This document shows, piece after piece, positions 7,712 through 16,779 of a stretch of 64,000 nt of DNA (positions are counted from its first letter, which is position 1; every line of letters starts with the position of its first letter). The stretch is from AP-15 sp963772295 (GTDB taxonomy: Bacteria > Pseudomonadota > Alphaproteobacteria > ATCC43930 > CGMCC-115725). The notes under the pieces were generated by a model. The model did no database searches and was not told the DNA's origin. It worked only from the letters and a program-made list of their open reading frames with translations. The stretch is from NCBI GenBank assembly GCA_963772295.1, contig CAVYWO010000006.1, positions 1 through 64,000 on the forward strand. Reading direction: 5' to 3'. Position numbers and translations under genes: made by a program.

Positions 7712-8839
7712 CTACGGCGCTGCGAGGAGCGGCGCGAAGCGGCGCTGGAACATCTGCTCACCATGGTTCCGCAAAGCGGCGTTGCGCACGGCGGACGCTA
7801 ACCGAAAGCCTTGGGCGACGGCTTGGCTTTCCTGGTGAACCCAGTTTACCCGCGGCCGTCGCCTCAGCCCGTACACCTCAAGGGCCTCGGCCAGAGTCGC
7901 GCTTCGGCGCAGGCTCTCGGCCAACACGCACGCATCCTCCATCGCCATGCAGCCACCTTGGCCCATCATCGGGGAGCTCGCATGCGCGGCATCGCCGATC
8001 AGAATCACGCGGCCGGCATGCCATTTATCGAGCGCGATCCAGTCGACTGGCCCGCAATGGATCTGCTCGTCGCTTTCGAGGGCAGCGAGATATTCCTGGA
8101 CGATCTCGCCGAAACCGGCAAAGCGGCGGCGCAGCCGGTCGAGCCGGCCGACCATCGGTTCGTGAGTGCGCGGTTCTGTGATGTTGCCAAAGCCGTAGGT
8201 GCGCCCGTCGCCTACCGGACACAGCCCGAAGAAGCATCCCTCGCCGAGCAGGAACTGCAGTGTGCTAAGGCCCCGCGGACGGATCGGCGCGATGCTGCGC
8301 CACGCCATTGCGCCGGTATAGGCGGGCAGCGTCGTGCCGAGCATCAGAGCGCGCACGCTCGACAATATCCCGTCCGCACCCGTGACCAAATCGTAGGTGC
8401 CAGACGAGCCGTCGCTGAAGGCGACCGACACGCGGTCGCCGTGCTCGGTAAGTGACCGGATGGAGGTGCCCAACCGGCATGGGATGCCCCCGACGCCGGC
8501 GACGAGTATCTGCTGCAGTCGCGTGCGCTCGATCCCGATGAAAGGGCCGACATTGCCCCAGAGCGCCTCAAGATCGTTCAGCGACAGAAGCTCACCTGCG
8601 TGGTCGCAGAAGGACCAGCGGCGCAGGTGCGCTCCGGCCTGCTCGACCGCTGTATCAAGACCCAGGGTGCGTAACATGCGCATGCCATTGGGCTGCACGG
8701 CGATCCCGCCGCCTTCGGCGCGCCACGCTGTGTTGCGCTCGACCAATTCGACCGTGAAGCCTTGTCGGCAGAGCGCGCGCCCTAGCGTGAGCCCGGCGAT
8801 CCCGCCCCCAACGATCAGGACTGTCTCGACTTCAGCCAT
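7712..8839 (-). CDS. FAD-dependent monooxygenase (salicylate hydroxylase-like)
   Basis: Class A flavoprotein aromatic hydroxylase of 375 residues, NAD(P)H- and O2-dependent. It shows the GxGxxG motif (VLIVGGGIAGLTLGRAL), the acidic end of strand 2 (VELVERN), the DG motif (DLVTGADGILSSVR) and the GD motif (RVILIGDAAHASSPMMGQGG) of UbiH/salicylate hydroxylase-like enzymes. Shine-Dalgarno GGAGGGG sits just before the ATG. The substrate cannot be told. It is intact and not duplicated; it lies downstream of a cyclase remnant and is probably transcribed alone. Confidence 0.85.
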   Translation of the reverse strand: MAEVETVLIVGGGIAGLTLGRALCRQGFTVELVERNTAWRAEGGGIAVQPNGMRMLRTLGLDTAVEQAGAHLRRWSFCDHAGELLSLNDLEALWGNVGPFIGIERTRLQQILVAGVGGIPCRLGTSIRSLTEHGDRVSVAFSDGSSGTYDLVTGADGILSSVRALMLGTTLPAYTGAMAWRSIAPIRPRGLSTLQFLLGEGCFFGLCPVGDGRTYGFGNITEPRTHEPMVGRLDRLRRRFAGFGEIVQEYLAALESDEQIHCGPVDWIALDKWHAGRVILIGDAAHASSPMMGQGGCMAMEDACVLAESLRRSATLAEALEVYGLRRRPRVNWVHQESQAVAQGFRLASAVRNAALRNHGEQMFQRRFAPLLAAP

Positions 8840-8929
8840 AGCCCCTCCGGCTGGTGGGCGAAAATGATGTCCGCTCTACCACCCGACCTGATGCTTGCCT
8901 TGAATGACGGCTGAGGGGCAAGAAGAGCA

Positions 8930-9555
8930 GGTCCCACTCAGGTCGCCGACCACGACGAGCCCGGTGGCGATGCCGATGCGCACCTCCAGCGGCTCCGTGG
9001 CGATGCCGCGGCCGCTTCGACCACCGCGAGGCCGGCACGCATGGCCCGCTCGGCCTCGTCCTCGTGGGCGCGCGGGTAGCCGAAATAGACAAGGATGCCG
9101 TCGCCCATGTACTTCGCGACAAAGCCGCCCCCGCGCCCGATCACCTTGGCACAGCAGCGGTGATAGGCGCCGATCACCTCGCGCAGATCCTCGGGATCGA
9201 GCCGCGCCGACAACGCCGCCGAACCAACGAGATCGCAGAACATCACCGTCAGGTGCCGCCGCTCGGCATCGGGCTGCACCGGCGCCGGTACGGGAGCCGG
9301 CACCGATGCTGGCGCTAGTGCTGGCGTCGCGGTCACGACGGCGGGTGGCGCTGCGGCGCCTATCGCAGCGATGGCGGAAAGCAGCTTTCGGCGATGCCCG
9401 ACCGCGGTCACACCGATAGCGATCAGGTCCTCAGCCGTCAGGTCCGGCAGGACAACTCCGTCGACTGCGTTGGCCCGGAACGCCGGCTCGTATTGTTCAA
9501 GACCAAGCTGTTGAAGCCAACTCGCTACATCGATCGCCACGACGGGAGCCCTCAT
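8930..9555 (-). pseudogene. SAM-domain adenylate/guanylate cyclase, N-terminal remnant
   Basis: From the ATG at 9555 comes a SAM domain (WLQQLGLEQYEPAFRANAVD, LPDLTAEDLIAIGV). A Pro/Ala-rich linker and a class III cyclase domain follow, with metal-binding FCDLVGS and GDGILVYFGYP. Near 9003 the frame shifts, and continuing PLEVRIGIATGLVVVGD is readable in the next frame before all similarity ends at about 8930. The second half of the cyclase domain and the usual large ATPase/TPR C-terminus are gone. A non-identical cyclase piece lies at 23029-23346. Confidence 0.8.
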
Positions 9556-10123
9556 GCGCGAGACCCACCGTCTGCCGATTGAGCCGTGACGGCAACAGGG
9601 CCGTTTCAACTTGCCTCGAATCGCCGCGAAGAACCACCCAAGGCCGCTCTGGTCGACGTCCTCAAACTGAAATCGAAGTTGAAGTTCCTGGCACGAATGC
9701 ACGCCATATGATGTGATCCTCGCCCTCGCCACCGATGTGTGAAGGTCCGCTCTCAGCGAGAGGCGTCGAGCGGCGACACAGAAGTAGGAATGACGCCTCT
9801 CCACCCACCTGCGCCGTTCCCCGATCGGGCCGGCAAGGTCGGGGCAAAAGCGGCCCTCGGCCGCTGTTCGATCCTATGAACGCTCAGCGCCGAAAACGGA
9901 CCGCGCGGCCGTAGCACACCACGCACGCGGCTGAAGCCTTTCGAGGCGGCAGGCCGACGATCGTTTGCTCCGTTTGCAGTTCGCGATCATCATCGCGCCG
10001 GGTAATCTGCGACCGTGTCGCGGCGAAAATTATGTGCCGGTGTTTGGGCTGCTGCTTTCCGGACCGGACGCGAACGGCCTGTATCTGGCGCAAGACCCCA
10101 CAGCGCGAAAGAGGAAGTGGACG
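9556..10123. other. no recognisable gene
   Basis: Upstream region shared by the cyclase remnant and the rightward LLM oxidoreductase. Both strands have open frames but no recognisable protein. A GAGGAAG Shine-Dalgarno for the gene at 10124 lies at its right edge. Confidence 0.4.
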
Positions 10124-10993
10124 ATGAAAGCTGGTGTGGTTTATCCGCAGATCGAACTTGGCGGCGATACAGGGGCGGTCAAGGCGTTTGCCCAGGCGGC
10201 CGAAGACCTGGGTTACGACCATATTGTGATCTACGATCATGTCCTCGGCGCCGTTCACGCCGGCAGAGAACCGAAGTTGACCGGCCCTTATAAAGAAAAC
10301 GATCCGTTCCACGAGCCGTTGGTCACCTACGCTTACCTCGCCGGCGTCACCAAGAACCTCGGATTGACGACGGGCGTGATCATCCTGCCGCAGCGACAGA
10401 CTGCCCTTTTCGCCAAACAGGCTGCGGATGTTGACCTGTTCTCGGATGGCCGGCTTCGCCTGGGCATCGGGGTCGGCTGGAACTGGGTAGAATACGACGG
10501 TCTCGAAATGTCCGGACATTTTCGCCGCCGCGGCAAGCGGCAGGAGCAGCAGATTACCTTAATCCGTAAGCTGTGGGAGCAGCCTGTGGTCGACCATGAA
10601 GACTCCGACCACAGGATCGACAGAGCCGGAATATTGCCGAAACGGAAGATCCCGATCTGGCTGGGAGGTTTCAGCGAGGCCGCGTTCGACCGGGCGGCCA
10701 GGATCGGGGACGGATTCCTTTTTTCGGGCCGGACTCAAACCGAGGCCATCCAAATCAAGGCGAGGATCGTGGCTAAGGTGCTGGAGCTCGGAAGGGATGC
10801 CGATGCATTCGGCTTCGAGTCCATCCAGCAATACAGTCGCGGGGACAACCAATGGCCTGGCGATATTGCGGCGTGGCGCGAGGCTGGGGGGAGCCACATA
10901 TCTGTCGTGACGATGGGCGCGAACCTCAACACGGTGGACGGCCACATCGAAGCCATCAAGCGTTGGCGTGACGTCTACAACTCGGTCCGTTAG
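10124..10993 (+). CDS. LLM-class F420-dependent oxidoreductase
   Basis: Luciferase-like (beta/alpha)8 flavin or F420 oxidoreductase of 289 residues. Motifs seen: AEDLGYDHIVIYDHVLG, the substrate/cofactor loop PLVTYAYLAGVTKNLGLTTG, ILPQRQTALFAKQAA, LFSDGRLRLGIGVGWNWVEY and PIWLGG. These match the LLM subfamily with the HEP/FHEPLV loop annotated as F420-dependent; use of FMN instead cannot be excluded. The ATG is preceded by GAGGAAG, and the frame is open further upstream without support. Stand-alone gene. Confidence 0.85.
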   Translation: MKAGVVYPQIELGGDTGAVKAFAQAAEDLGYDHIVIYDHVLGAVHAGREPKLTGPYKENDPFHEPLVTYAYLAGVTKNLGLTTGVIILPQRQTALFAKQAADVDLFSDGRLRLGIGVGWNWVEYDGLEMSGHFRRRGKRQEQQITLIRKLWEQPVVDHEDSDHRIDRAGILPKRKIPIWLGGFSEAAFDRAARIGDGFLFSGRTQTEAIQIKARIVAKVLELGRDADAFGFESIQQYSRGDNQWPGDIAAWREAGGSHISVVTMGANLNTVDGHIEAIKRWRDVYNSVR

Positions 10994-11133
10994 AGCTCCG
11001 CAGCGCCGCACTTTTCCCAATAAATCCGGTGAAGCGGATCCTCTTGGACGATAAGAAAGCCCGATTTATTGCAAGGGGAGTTTGGATTCCCGTTTTTGCC
11101 TGGTTCACTTGGTCCAGCGGTCGGATGGGGTAA

Positions 11134-11310
11134 GTCCACGAGGATGTCTGCTCACAGGTTGCGGAACTCGCCAACGCGTTCGGTGATCGGGTGCCAGTTG
11201 ATGCCGCCGAGCTTCTTCGGTCAAGCGACAAGCATAACGGCGCCGCTTTGCTCAATCATATTGACCAGCACCGAGGTGTTGGAGCGGCGTATCGGTTCTT
11301 AAACCGCTGA
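11134..11310 (+). pseudogene. small coding-like fragment, unknown family
   Basis: A 58-codon stretch opened directly after a TAA and lacking a start codon reads as a compact helical protein (VAELANAFGDRVPVDAAELL, DKHNGAALLNHIDQHRGVG). Its AT-richer codon use differs from its neighbours. I do not recognise the family; it looks like the C-terminal part of a truncated gene. Confidence 0.35.
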
Positions 11311-11425
11311 TGCACTGATGCACTCTAGGGACACCGGTGGTCGCCGGCGTCCACCAGAGCGGAAGAACCTTCCCGAAAGGACGGCCCTCCTCAGTTTTTT
11401 GCTGTGTGCGATAAGGTCAGGCAGC

Positions 11426-11791
11426 TTACCGAGCAACCCCGACGAGCTTGTGGCCATCGGGGTCACGAAGATAAGCGAGATAAGCGCCATTTGGGCGCAC
11501 GCCAGGCGGATCCTCGATTGACGTGCCGCCATTCGCAACGCCGGCGTTGTGCCACGCTTCCGCCTGCTTGGCATCACTCATCAAAAAGCCGATTGTGCCG
11601 CCGTTAAGGACCGTTGCCGGCTTGCTATCGATGGGTTTGGTGACCATGAAACGGCCGCCATTGTGCGAGTAAGCCAGGCGGCCTCTAGCGTCCTCAACAC
11701 CAGGTTGAGCGCCCATTGCGGCAAAGAGGGCATCGTAGAATTTCTTTGACCGGGCAATATCGTTGCTGCCGATCATGATGTGGCTGAACAT
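11426..11791 (-). CDS. VOC (glyoxalase/bleomycin resistance) family protein
   Basis: A 121-residue single-domain vicinal-oxygen-chelate protein. It starts FSHIMIGSNDIARSKKFYDALF and ends AYLRDPDGHKLVGV, the two halves of the betaalphabetabetabeta fold, with the metal-site His near the start and a late DPDGHK. ATG preceded by GGAGAA. Likely a small dioxygenase, isomerase or binding protein; the substrate is unknown. Isolated between fragments. Confidence 0.85.
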   Translation of the reverse strand: MFSHIMIGSNDIARSKKFYDALFAAMGAQPGVEDARGRLAYSHNGGRFMVTKPIDSKPATVLNGGTIGFLMSDAKQAEAWHNAGVANGGTSIEDPPGVRPNGAYLAYLRDPDGHKLVGVAR

Positions 11792-13623
11792 GTCGTTTTC
11801 TCCATATGAGCATTACGCGCTCGCGCCGCCTCGTCCCGCAAGCGGCAAGCGGCGTGCGGGCCGGACAGTATGACGGGCCGCCGATCGGCAGAAGAGCAAA
11901 ATCTCTCCCACTCTATCGCCGAGTGTGGTCGTCTGTAACGGCAAGGCGTTCGGGCAAAGGCGGGGGAGCGGCCCGCTTTGGGGCAGTACGGGTCATTCCG
12001 CGGCCGAGCCTCGGTGTCCAACGTTCCACTTTCCTCTCCGCCCGCGTCGCCCGAACGCGAGGTACCACAGGAGCTTTTTCGGTCGCGGTCAGGCCCCGCC
12101 TGCCATCGCCCGCGGCGACCGGGGTCCGATTGCCGGCACCAGGTCGAGCCAGATCCCGAGATCCCGGCGAGATGACGCATCGCTACCGCGGCGGGATGGC
12201 GGTTGTCGACCGGTGCGCGCGGCTCGTCAGTTCCGGCTGCGGCCGCAGCGGCCAACAAATCGGCAACGAAATCGAGCGTCTCGTCGGGAACATCGAGACG
12301 TCGCCGCAGCGTTTCGCCGCCACTGATCACGCGCTGCACTGGGTTGTCCTCGAAAATGGATCGAGTTCGGTTATCTCGTTGGCGATTAGAGTTTGCTCGC
12401 TTTGGCCGCTCGTGCGCCACCAGATGAACGTGGTCCCAAGGAGTTGCGGGTGCAGCGTCTCGTTATGGAGCGTCACCCGCAGCAGTGGCAGGCGGGTCGC
12501 CAATATATCCTCCAGGCGAATTCATCAAAGGCCTGCAACCCCGATGGAAGCTCGCGTCCTGCTCCGACCAGCCATTCGGCGATGGCATCCAGGCTGTCAT
12601 TGGTGGGCCGCTCGGCAACCGGGCGTTCGACCACTCCCGCGGTTAGGACATAGCGCCGGTCGCGACCGACCGGAAACGCCGACCCCGATTGGCTCATCGC
12701 TCATACCCCGAAACGGGCTCGTTGTAAATTGGCACTCCCAAAATGCAACACGCGTCTCGGCAGAGTCGTTCCTAATCATCACCGATAGCAGCGCCATAAC
12801 GAGCCAGAGAGTTCGTGCAGCCTAATCGCTTGACGCAACGAACGCGAAGCCTTGTTTCACCACCAGACCGATTGAGTTTCGCAGCGGCAACGCGCGGTCT
12901 TTCTGAGACCACAGCACTACCATAAACTGCGGGCCGTCGGAGGACAGTCTTGTCGAGGTGAAGCAGCCCCTTAAAAGACCGGACAGAGTGTACCCCTTGG
13001 CTAAGCACCAGGAATCGTAACAGGACCGCGCACATTCCACAGCGGCTTCATCGCCCAATAGCTCCCGCTCCAGCGACGGTCCCTCCCTTTTGCGTCCGCA
13101 TGCGCTTGCGTAACGCGTTCCAGGCTCGAACGAGATCCGAAATGCCACCCCACCCCCTTCTATGGCACACCGCGTCTGCGCGGGTCCTACTCCCCCGCTC
13201 GATGCGAACTTCGGTCTGCGGTTCTTGCGCCTCGCGTGATCCGGTGTGCTTGCACGTTGTAGCCCTCGCTCAAAAGAAGATTCCGCGGCGTAGTGGGGGC
13301 CACTAATGGGTGTGTCCAAGTCGCTGGGGCTTTGCCGGGCACCCATGCAAATTATCTGGCGTGGTTTTTTGCGCGGTTAGTGGCAGCATCCGTCGCAGGG
13401 AGAGAAATGCCTCGCTGCTTCAGCTTTCCGGCGCACCGACTGCCCGATGCCAGCAAAGAAGGTTCCGGTGACAGGCGGGGGAGGGCCGCTGGCACAATCC
13501 GCGCGATTTGCGTTCGGTCCAGGAATGAGCGTCTCGAATTCAGCGGTCAGGCCTGACGAGCCCTCGGTGACCGGGTAAAATATATCAATTCAGCCGCGTA
13601 GATGCCGGCGAGGGAGGCTGGTC
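11792..13623. other. 1.8-kb stretch without a confident gene
   Basis: Contains one copy of a dispersed repeat at 11979-12236. Two leftward frames look weakly coding: around 12280-12400 (VQRVISGGETLRRRLDVPDE, TLDFVADLLAAAAA) and 12822-13346 (174 codons, no known motif). Neither has a convincing start or family. The remainder has no recognisable content until the GGGAGG ribosome site before 13624. Confidence 0.4.
11979..12236 (-). repeat. dispersed repeat, copy at 12.0 kb (inverted)
   Basis: About 260 bp matching the reverse complement of 25107-25385, including GGCAGTACGGGTCATTCC, GAGCCTCGGTGTCCAAC, GTCGCCCGAACGCGAGGTAC and GGCCCCGCCTGCCATCGC. Both copies are diverged, and neither lies in a recognisable gene. 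Confidence 0.7.
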
Positions 13624-14772
13624 ATGGAGTCGATAAGCAAGTTCAGGCTGCTGATGGGTCGCAAACCGGCCGACGGCCCCGCCTCGATTGCGCCGGTCGA
13701 TACTGCGGCTGCCGATGAAGACGAATTGCCGATCCCGTTGGATATCAAGGCGGTATATCTGGGTGGCCTCTTTCTGTTGGCGGTGCTGGCCGGCTGCTAT
13801 GTTGCGGCGGAAATCGTCTTGCCGATCGTGCTCGCCTTCGTGCTGAAGCTCGTGCTGCAGCCGGCGATGCGTGCGCTTGAGCGGGTACATTTGCCGCATG
13901 GCATCGCTGCCGTGCTGATTATCCTGGTGCTGTTCGGCACGCTTGGGGGATTGGGGGCGGCGCTGTCGGGACCGGCGGCGAGCTGGGCCCAGAAGCTGCC
14001 CTCCGGCATTCCAAAATTGCAGCAACGTCTGAGCTTCCTGAGCCGACCGTTCGCGGCCGTTGAGAAACTCGCCGACAAAGCCCAAGGCTTGACGCAAGGA
14101 AATCAACCCAAACCAGTGCCGGTGGCGGTGCAGGGCTCGGGTCTTTCCGATCAGTTGCTTATCGGCACCCGCTCTTTCGCCAGCGGTTTCTTCGAGACCG
14201 CGGTCGTCCTGTTCTTTCTCCTGGCCAACGGGGACACCTTTCTCCGGCGCCTGGTCGAAATCCTGCCGCGGTTCCGAAACAAGCGACAAGCAGTCGAGAT
14301 TTCCCAGCAGATCGAGCGCGACGTATCGGCCTATCTGTTCACGATTACGATCATGAACCTGGTTGTCGGCGTCGCGACCGGTGCTGTCGCGGCGCTGTGC
14401 GGGCTGGGCGATCCGGTACTGTGGGGAACGATCGCCTTTCTGCTCAACTACATTCCGATCTTGGGACCCATTTTAGGCGTAGGGGTCTTCCTGCTCGTCG
14501 GCCTTTTATCGGTCGACACCTTGTGGCTGGCGCTGTTACCGGCGGGGCTTTATCTGACGATCCATCTCGTCGAGGGCGAGACCGTGACGCCGATGCTCCT
14601 GGCCCGGCGCTTCACGATAAATCCGGTGCTGGTCATCCTGGCGCTGGTATTCTGGTATTGGATGTGGGGCGTACCTGGGGCGATCCTGGCAACACCGATG
14701 CTGGCGATCACCAAAATTATCTGCGACCACATCCGTCCGTTGATGGCGTTCGGCCATTTTATCGAAGGGTAG
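13624..14772 (+). CDS. AI-2E family transporter (PerM/DUF20)
   Basis: Inner-membrane protein of 382 residues. After a polar N-terminus of about 40 residues come two hydrophobic helices (47-100), a long amphipathic soluble segment (about 115-190), then the conserved C-terminal membrane block (LLNYIPILGPILGVGVFLLV, HLVEGETVTPMLLARRFTIN, GVPGAILATPMLAI) diagnostic of the AI-2 exporter/PerM family. Members export small molecules or act as Na+/H+ antiporters; the substrate is unknown. ATG preceded by GGGAGG. Followed closely by a GlsB-type gene. Confidence 0.9.
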   Translation: MESISKFRLLMGRKPADGPASIAPVDTAAADEDELPIPLDIKAVYLGGLFLLAVLAGCYVAAEIVLPIVLAFVLKLVLQPAMRALERVHLPHGIAAVLIILVLFGTLGGLGAALSGPAASWAQKLPSGIPKLQQRLSFLSRPFAAVEKLADKAQGLTQGNQPKPVPVAVQGSGLSDQLLIGTRSFASGFFETAVVLFFLLANGDTFLRRLVEILPRFRNKRQAVEISQQIERDVSAYLFTITIMNLVVGVATGAVAALCGLGDPVLWGTIAFLLNYIPILGPILGVGVFLLVGLLSVDTLWLALLPAGLYLTIHLVEGETVTPMLLARRFTINPVLVILALVFWYWMWGVPGAILATPMLAITKIICDHIRPLMAFGHFIEG

Positions 14773-14801
14773 AACTTTCGAGGGAAGGGCTCCCCCGATC
14801 A

Positions 14802-14820
14802 AACCCATTCTGCGTGGGTT
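14802..14820 (+). terminator. weak hairpin after the AI-2E transporter
   Basis: AACCCA and TGGGTT pair across a 7-nt loop 30 bp after the stop codon. No clear T-run follows, so termination is uncertain. Confidence 0.25.
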
Positions 14821-14936
14821 ATCACGTGGACAGAAGACACCCTCGCCGCCGGCGGTGACAACGTTACGGTTGCATGTCACTGTCGTACGGGGCCACCGGG
14901 CCGCGAGAGGTTCCGCCACGAGGACGCCGAAGCCGC

Positions 14937-15188
14937 ATGACACTCACAGGTCTGATCATTTTCTTGCTGATCGGGGCCGTCGCCGGCTGGCTTGCTGGGC
15001 TGATTATGAGGGGAGGCGGCTTCGGCCTTGTCGGCGACATCGTGGTCGGCATCATCGGTTCGCTGATCGGCGGCTGGTTGTTCGGCCTATTAGGCATCGC
15101 GGTTGGGGGACTGATCGGATCGATCATCGCCGCGGTCGTAGGCGCGATCATCCTCATCGCCATTGTCCGGCTGATCAAGCGCGCGTGA
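14937..15188 (+). CDS. GlsB/YeaQ/YmgE family stress-response membrane protein
   Basis: An 83-residue, very hydrophobic, Gly-rich protein with three predicted membrane helices (LIIFLLIGAVAGWLAGLIM, DIVVGIIGSLIGGWLFGLLG, GLIGSIIAAVVGAIILIAIV). The RGGGFGLVGDIVVGIIG signature defines the transglycosylase-associated/GlsB family, linked to general stress responses. The ATG at 14937 was chosen because homology begins there; the frame is open upstream. Same strand as, and 165 bp after, the AI-2E gene. Confidence 0.9.
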   Translation: MTLTGLIIFLLIGAVAGWLAGLIMRGGGFGLVGDIVVGIIGSLIGGWLFGLLGIAVGGLIGSIIAAVVGAIILIAIVRLIKRA

Positions 15189-15490
15189 CGGCGAGCGTCC
15201 TCTCTAATTGGCAGAAGGGTGACATTTTGGTCCGGCGCCTACAGGGGCTCTGGCGCATAATCGGTCATCTGGAAAACCGCGCCTTTGCCGCAACCCTCGT
15301 TCGCTGGCCCTCGCCGGAGGTTCGAAGCAAGCTTGATGAAGCAGACCGGCCTCAAAGGGAGGTCGGCGGGCGGGGTTAAGACTTCTCACCGCCCAACCAA
15401 GGGAGGAAAGTTCAATGCAACCGCACGGTTATCCGCCGCAGCTTGCGACGCGTGTCCCAACATTATGGAGAAACCTGATTTCGTGCATTC
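15189..15490. other. intergenic, nothing recognised
   Basis: About 300 bp between GlsB and the Cache-domain remnant. No gene, clear promoter or repeat was identified. Confidence 0.4.
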
Positions 15491-15951
15491 ATGATCGCTG
15501 CGGCGTCAGCCGCAGTCCTTACGCTCTCGCCAACAGCTTTCGCACAGCAAACAGGCGGCACTGCCGATGAAGCCAAAGCTATGCTGGTGAAGGCGGTTGC
15601 CGCTGTGAAAGCAGATAAGACCAAAGCGCTCGATATGTTCAACAGGGAGAAGGTGGATTCCTGGACCGCGACCTGTATCCATTTTGCTTTAATATCAGCG
15701 ACGGCAAGGTCGTTGCCCTCGGCAACCCTAACGCAAAGCAGCTGCTCGGCGTGGACGAGGAAACCCTTAAGGACTCCACCGGCAAACCGTTTGGCGTAGA
15801 ACAATTCGCCGCGGCGCAAAAGCCGGAAGGTCAGATCACTGTGGTCGATTACATGTTTCCGCGGCCGGGCGCGGACAAGACGCCGGTTCCAAAGCAGAGC
15901 TTCACAACTAAGGTCGATGATCTGGTCTGTGGCGTCGGCTATTATAAGTAG
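15491..15951 (+). pseudogene. secreted single-Cache-domain protein, frameshifted
   Basis: Signal peptide (MIAAASAAVLTLSPTAFAQQ), then ADEAKAMLVKAVAAVKADKT and, in another frame, LDRDLYPFCFNISDGKVVAL, GVDEETLKDSTGKPFGVEQF and a final VDDLVCGVGYYK. Together these form the periplasmic sCache_2-like small-molecule sensor fold found as stand-alone secreted proteins in alphaproteobacteria. The frame breaks near 15645-15655 (GGGAGAAGGTGG), where one or two base changes would restore NKGEGGFLDRD. Pseudogene or sequencing error. Confidence 0.75.
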
Positions 15952-16052
15952 ATCGACCGCGACGCCGGCGCCGAGCCGGACCAGAATCGGCGCTTGGCCC
16001 AGCCTCTACAACAACGAGCCCAGCACGAGAACCTCGACTCTACAACCCTCGC

Positions 16053-16205
16053 TCAGCTTGCGTACCCCGCCCGCCAGAAGCCGAAGAAGCCGCGGCGATA
16101 CCTGGGGCATCGGATCTCCTCAAGGTCGGCGCCGAGCTCTGCCGCAAGCGCCTGTGCGACGCGGTGCGTGGTTCCGGTCAGAGAATAGAACACGACAAGC
16201 GCACG
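16053..16205 (-). pseudogene. flavodoxin family, N-terminal fragment
   Basis: About 50 codons reading RALVVFYSLTGTTHRVAQAL, AAELGADLEEIRCPRYRRGF, FGFWRAGYAS and then a stop. VFYSLTGTTHRVA is the phosphate-binding loop of flavodoxins (S/T-x-T-G-x-T). The apparent start ATG at 16209 is out of frame with it, and the remaining two-thirds of the domain are missing. Non-functional. Confidence 0.65.
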
Positions 16206-16449
16206 GCATGGCGGATCTCCGGGTTTCGTGCTGGTGCGGCCGGGGTGTCGCCCGTGGACGGCGGAGCGGCGTTGATCTGGCGCAAGACGCCGACGATCGT
16301 CGCGTGATCGGTGCTCCGGCGCAGGGAGGTGGGGAGCCCGCCTGCCTACCGGCTCCGTTCCCGCAAGCGAGCAATGATTGAGCGAAGACGATGAGCCTTC
16401 GTGTGGAAACGATCCGAGGCACGACGGGATCGCACCGTCACGAATCTCG

Positions 16450-16779
16450 CTCAGGAGCGGGGGAGCGGCGCCGTTCGGCGATAGACGAACGCTGTGCGGG
16501 GCGAGGCCGGCGCCATAGAGTTCGGCGGCCCGCTCGCGCGCGTCCCTTCGCCTGTTCGACGACGAGCGGATGGGCGTGCGCGTAGGGGTCGCGGCGCACG
16601 CCCGTCACCTGCCACGACACCTCGACGCCGGGCGCGCCGCCGGCGATCGAGAACGCATTGCCGGCGATCCTGCGCGCAATATGGAGACCCGGACACGGCG
16701 CGCCGATCGCCGTCAGCTGGTAGCGGAAATCGCCGTTCTCGGCGTCAAACGGTCTACCGGCGCTCAATCCCTGTAACAA
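16450..16779 (-). pseudogene. C-terminal fragment of a large secreted/tail-type protein
   Basis: Frame reading GDFRYQLTAIGAPCPGLHIA, RRIAGNAFSIAGGAPGVEVS, WQVTGVRRDPYAHAHPLVVE. This resembles the conserved C-terminus I know from large bacterial proteins of peptidase S74/tail-fibre-like type (YQLT..GA...I..., KVSWQVTGIR.D.YA.AH). Upstream sequence of that gene is absent and the following residues are out of register, so it is an orphan piece. Family naming is tentative. Confidence 0.5.

Noticed and set aside
11806..12825. 339-codon rightward frame over the 12-kb repeat
   Set aside because: No start context, repetitive Arg/Ser/Pro composition and no motif; crosses a dispersed repeat shared with non-coding DNA.
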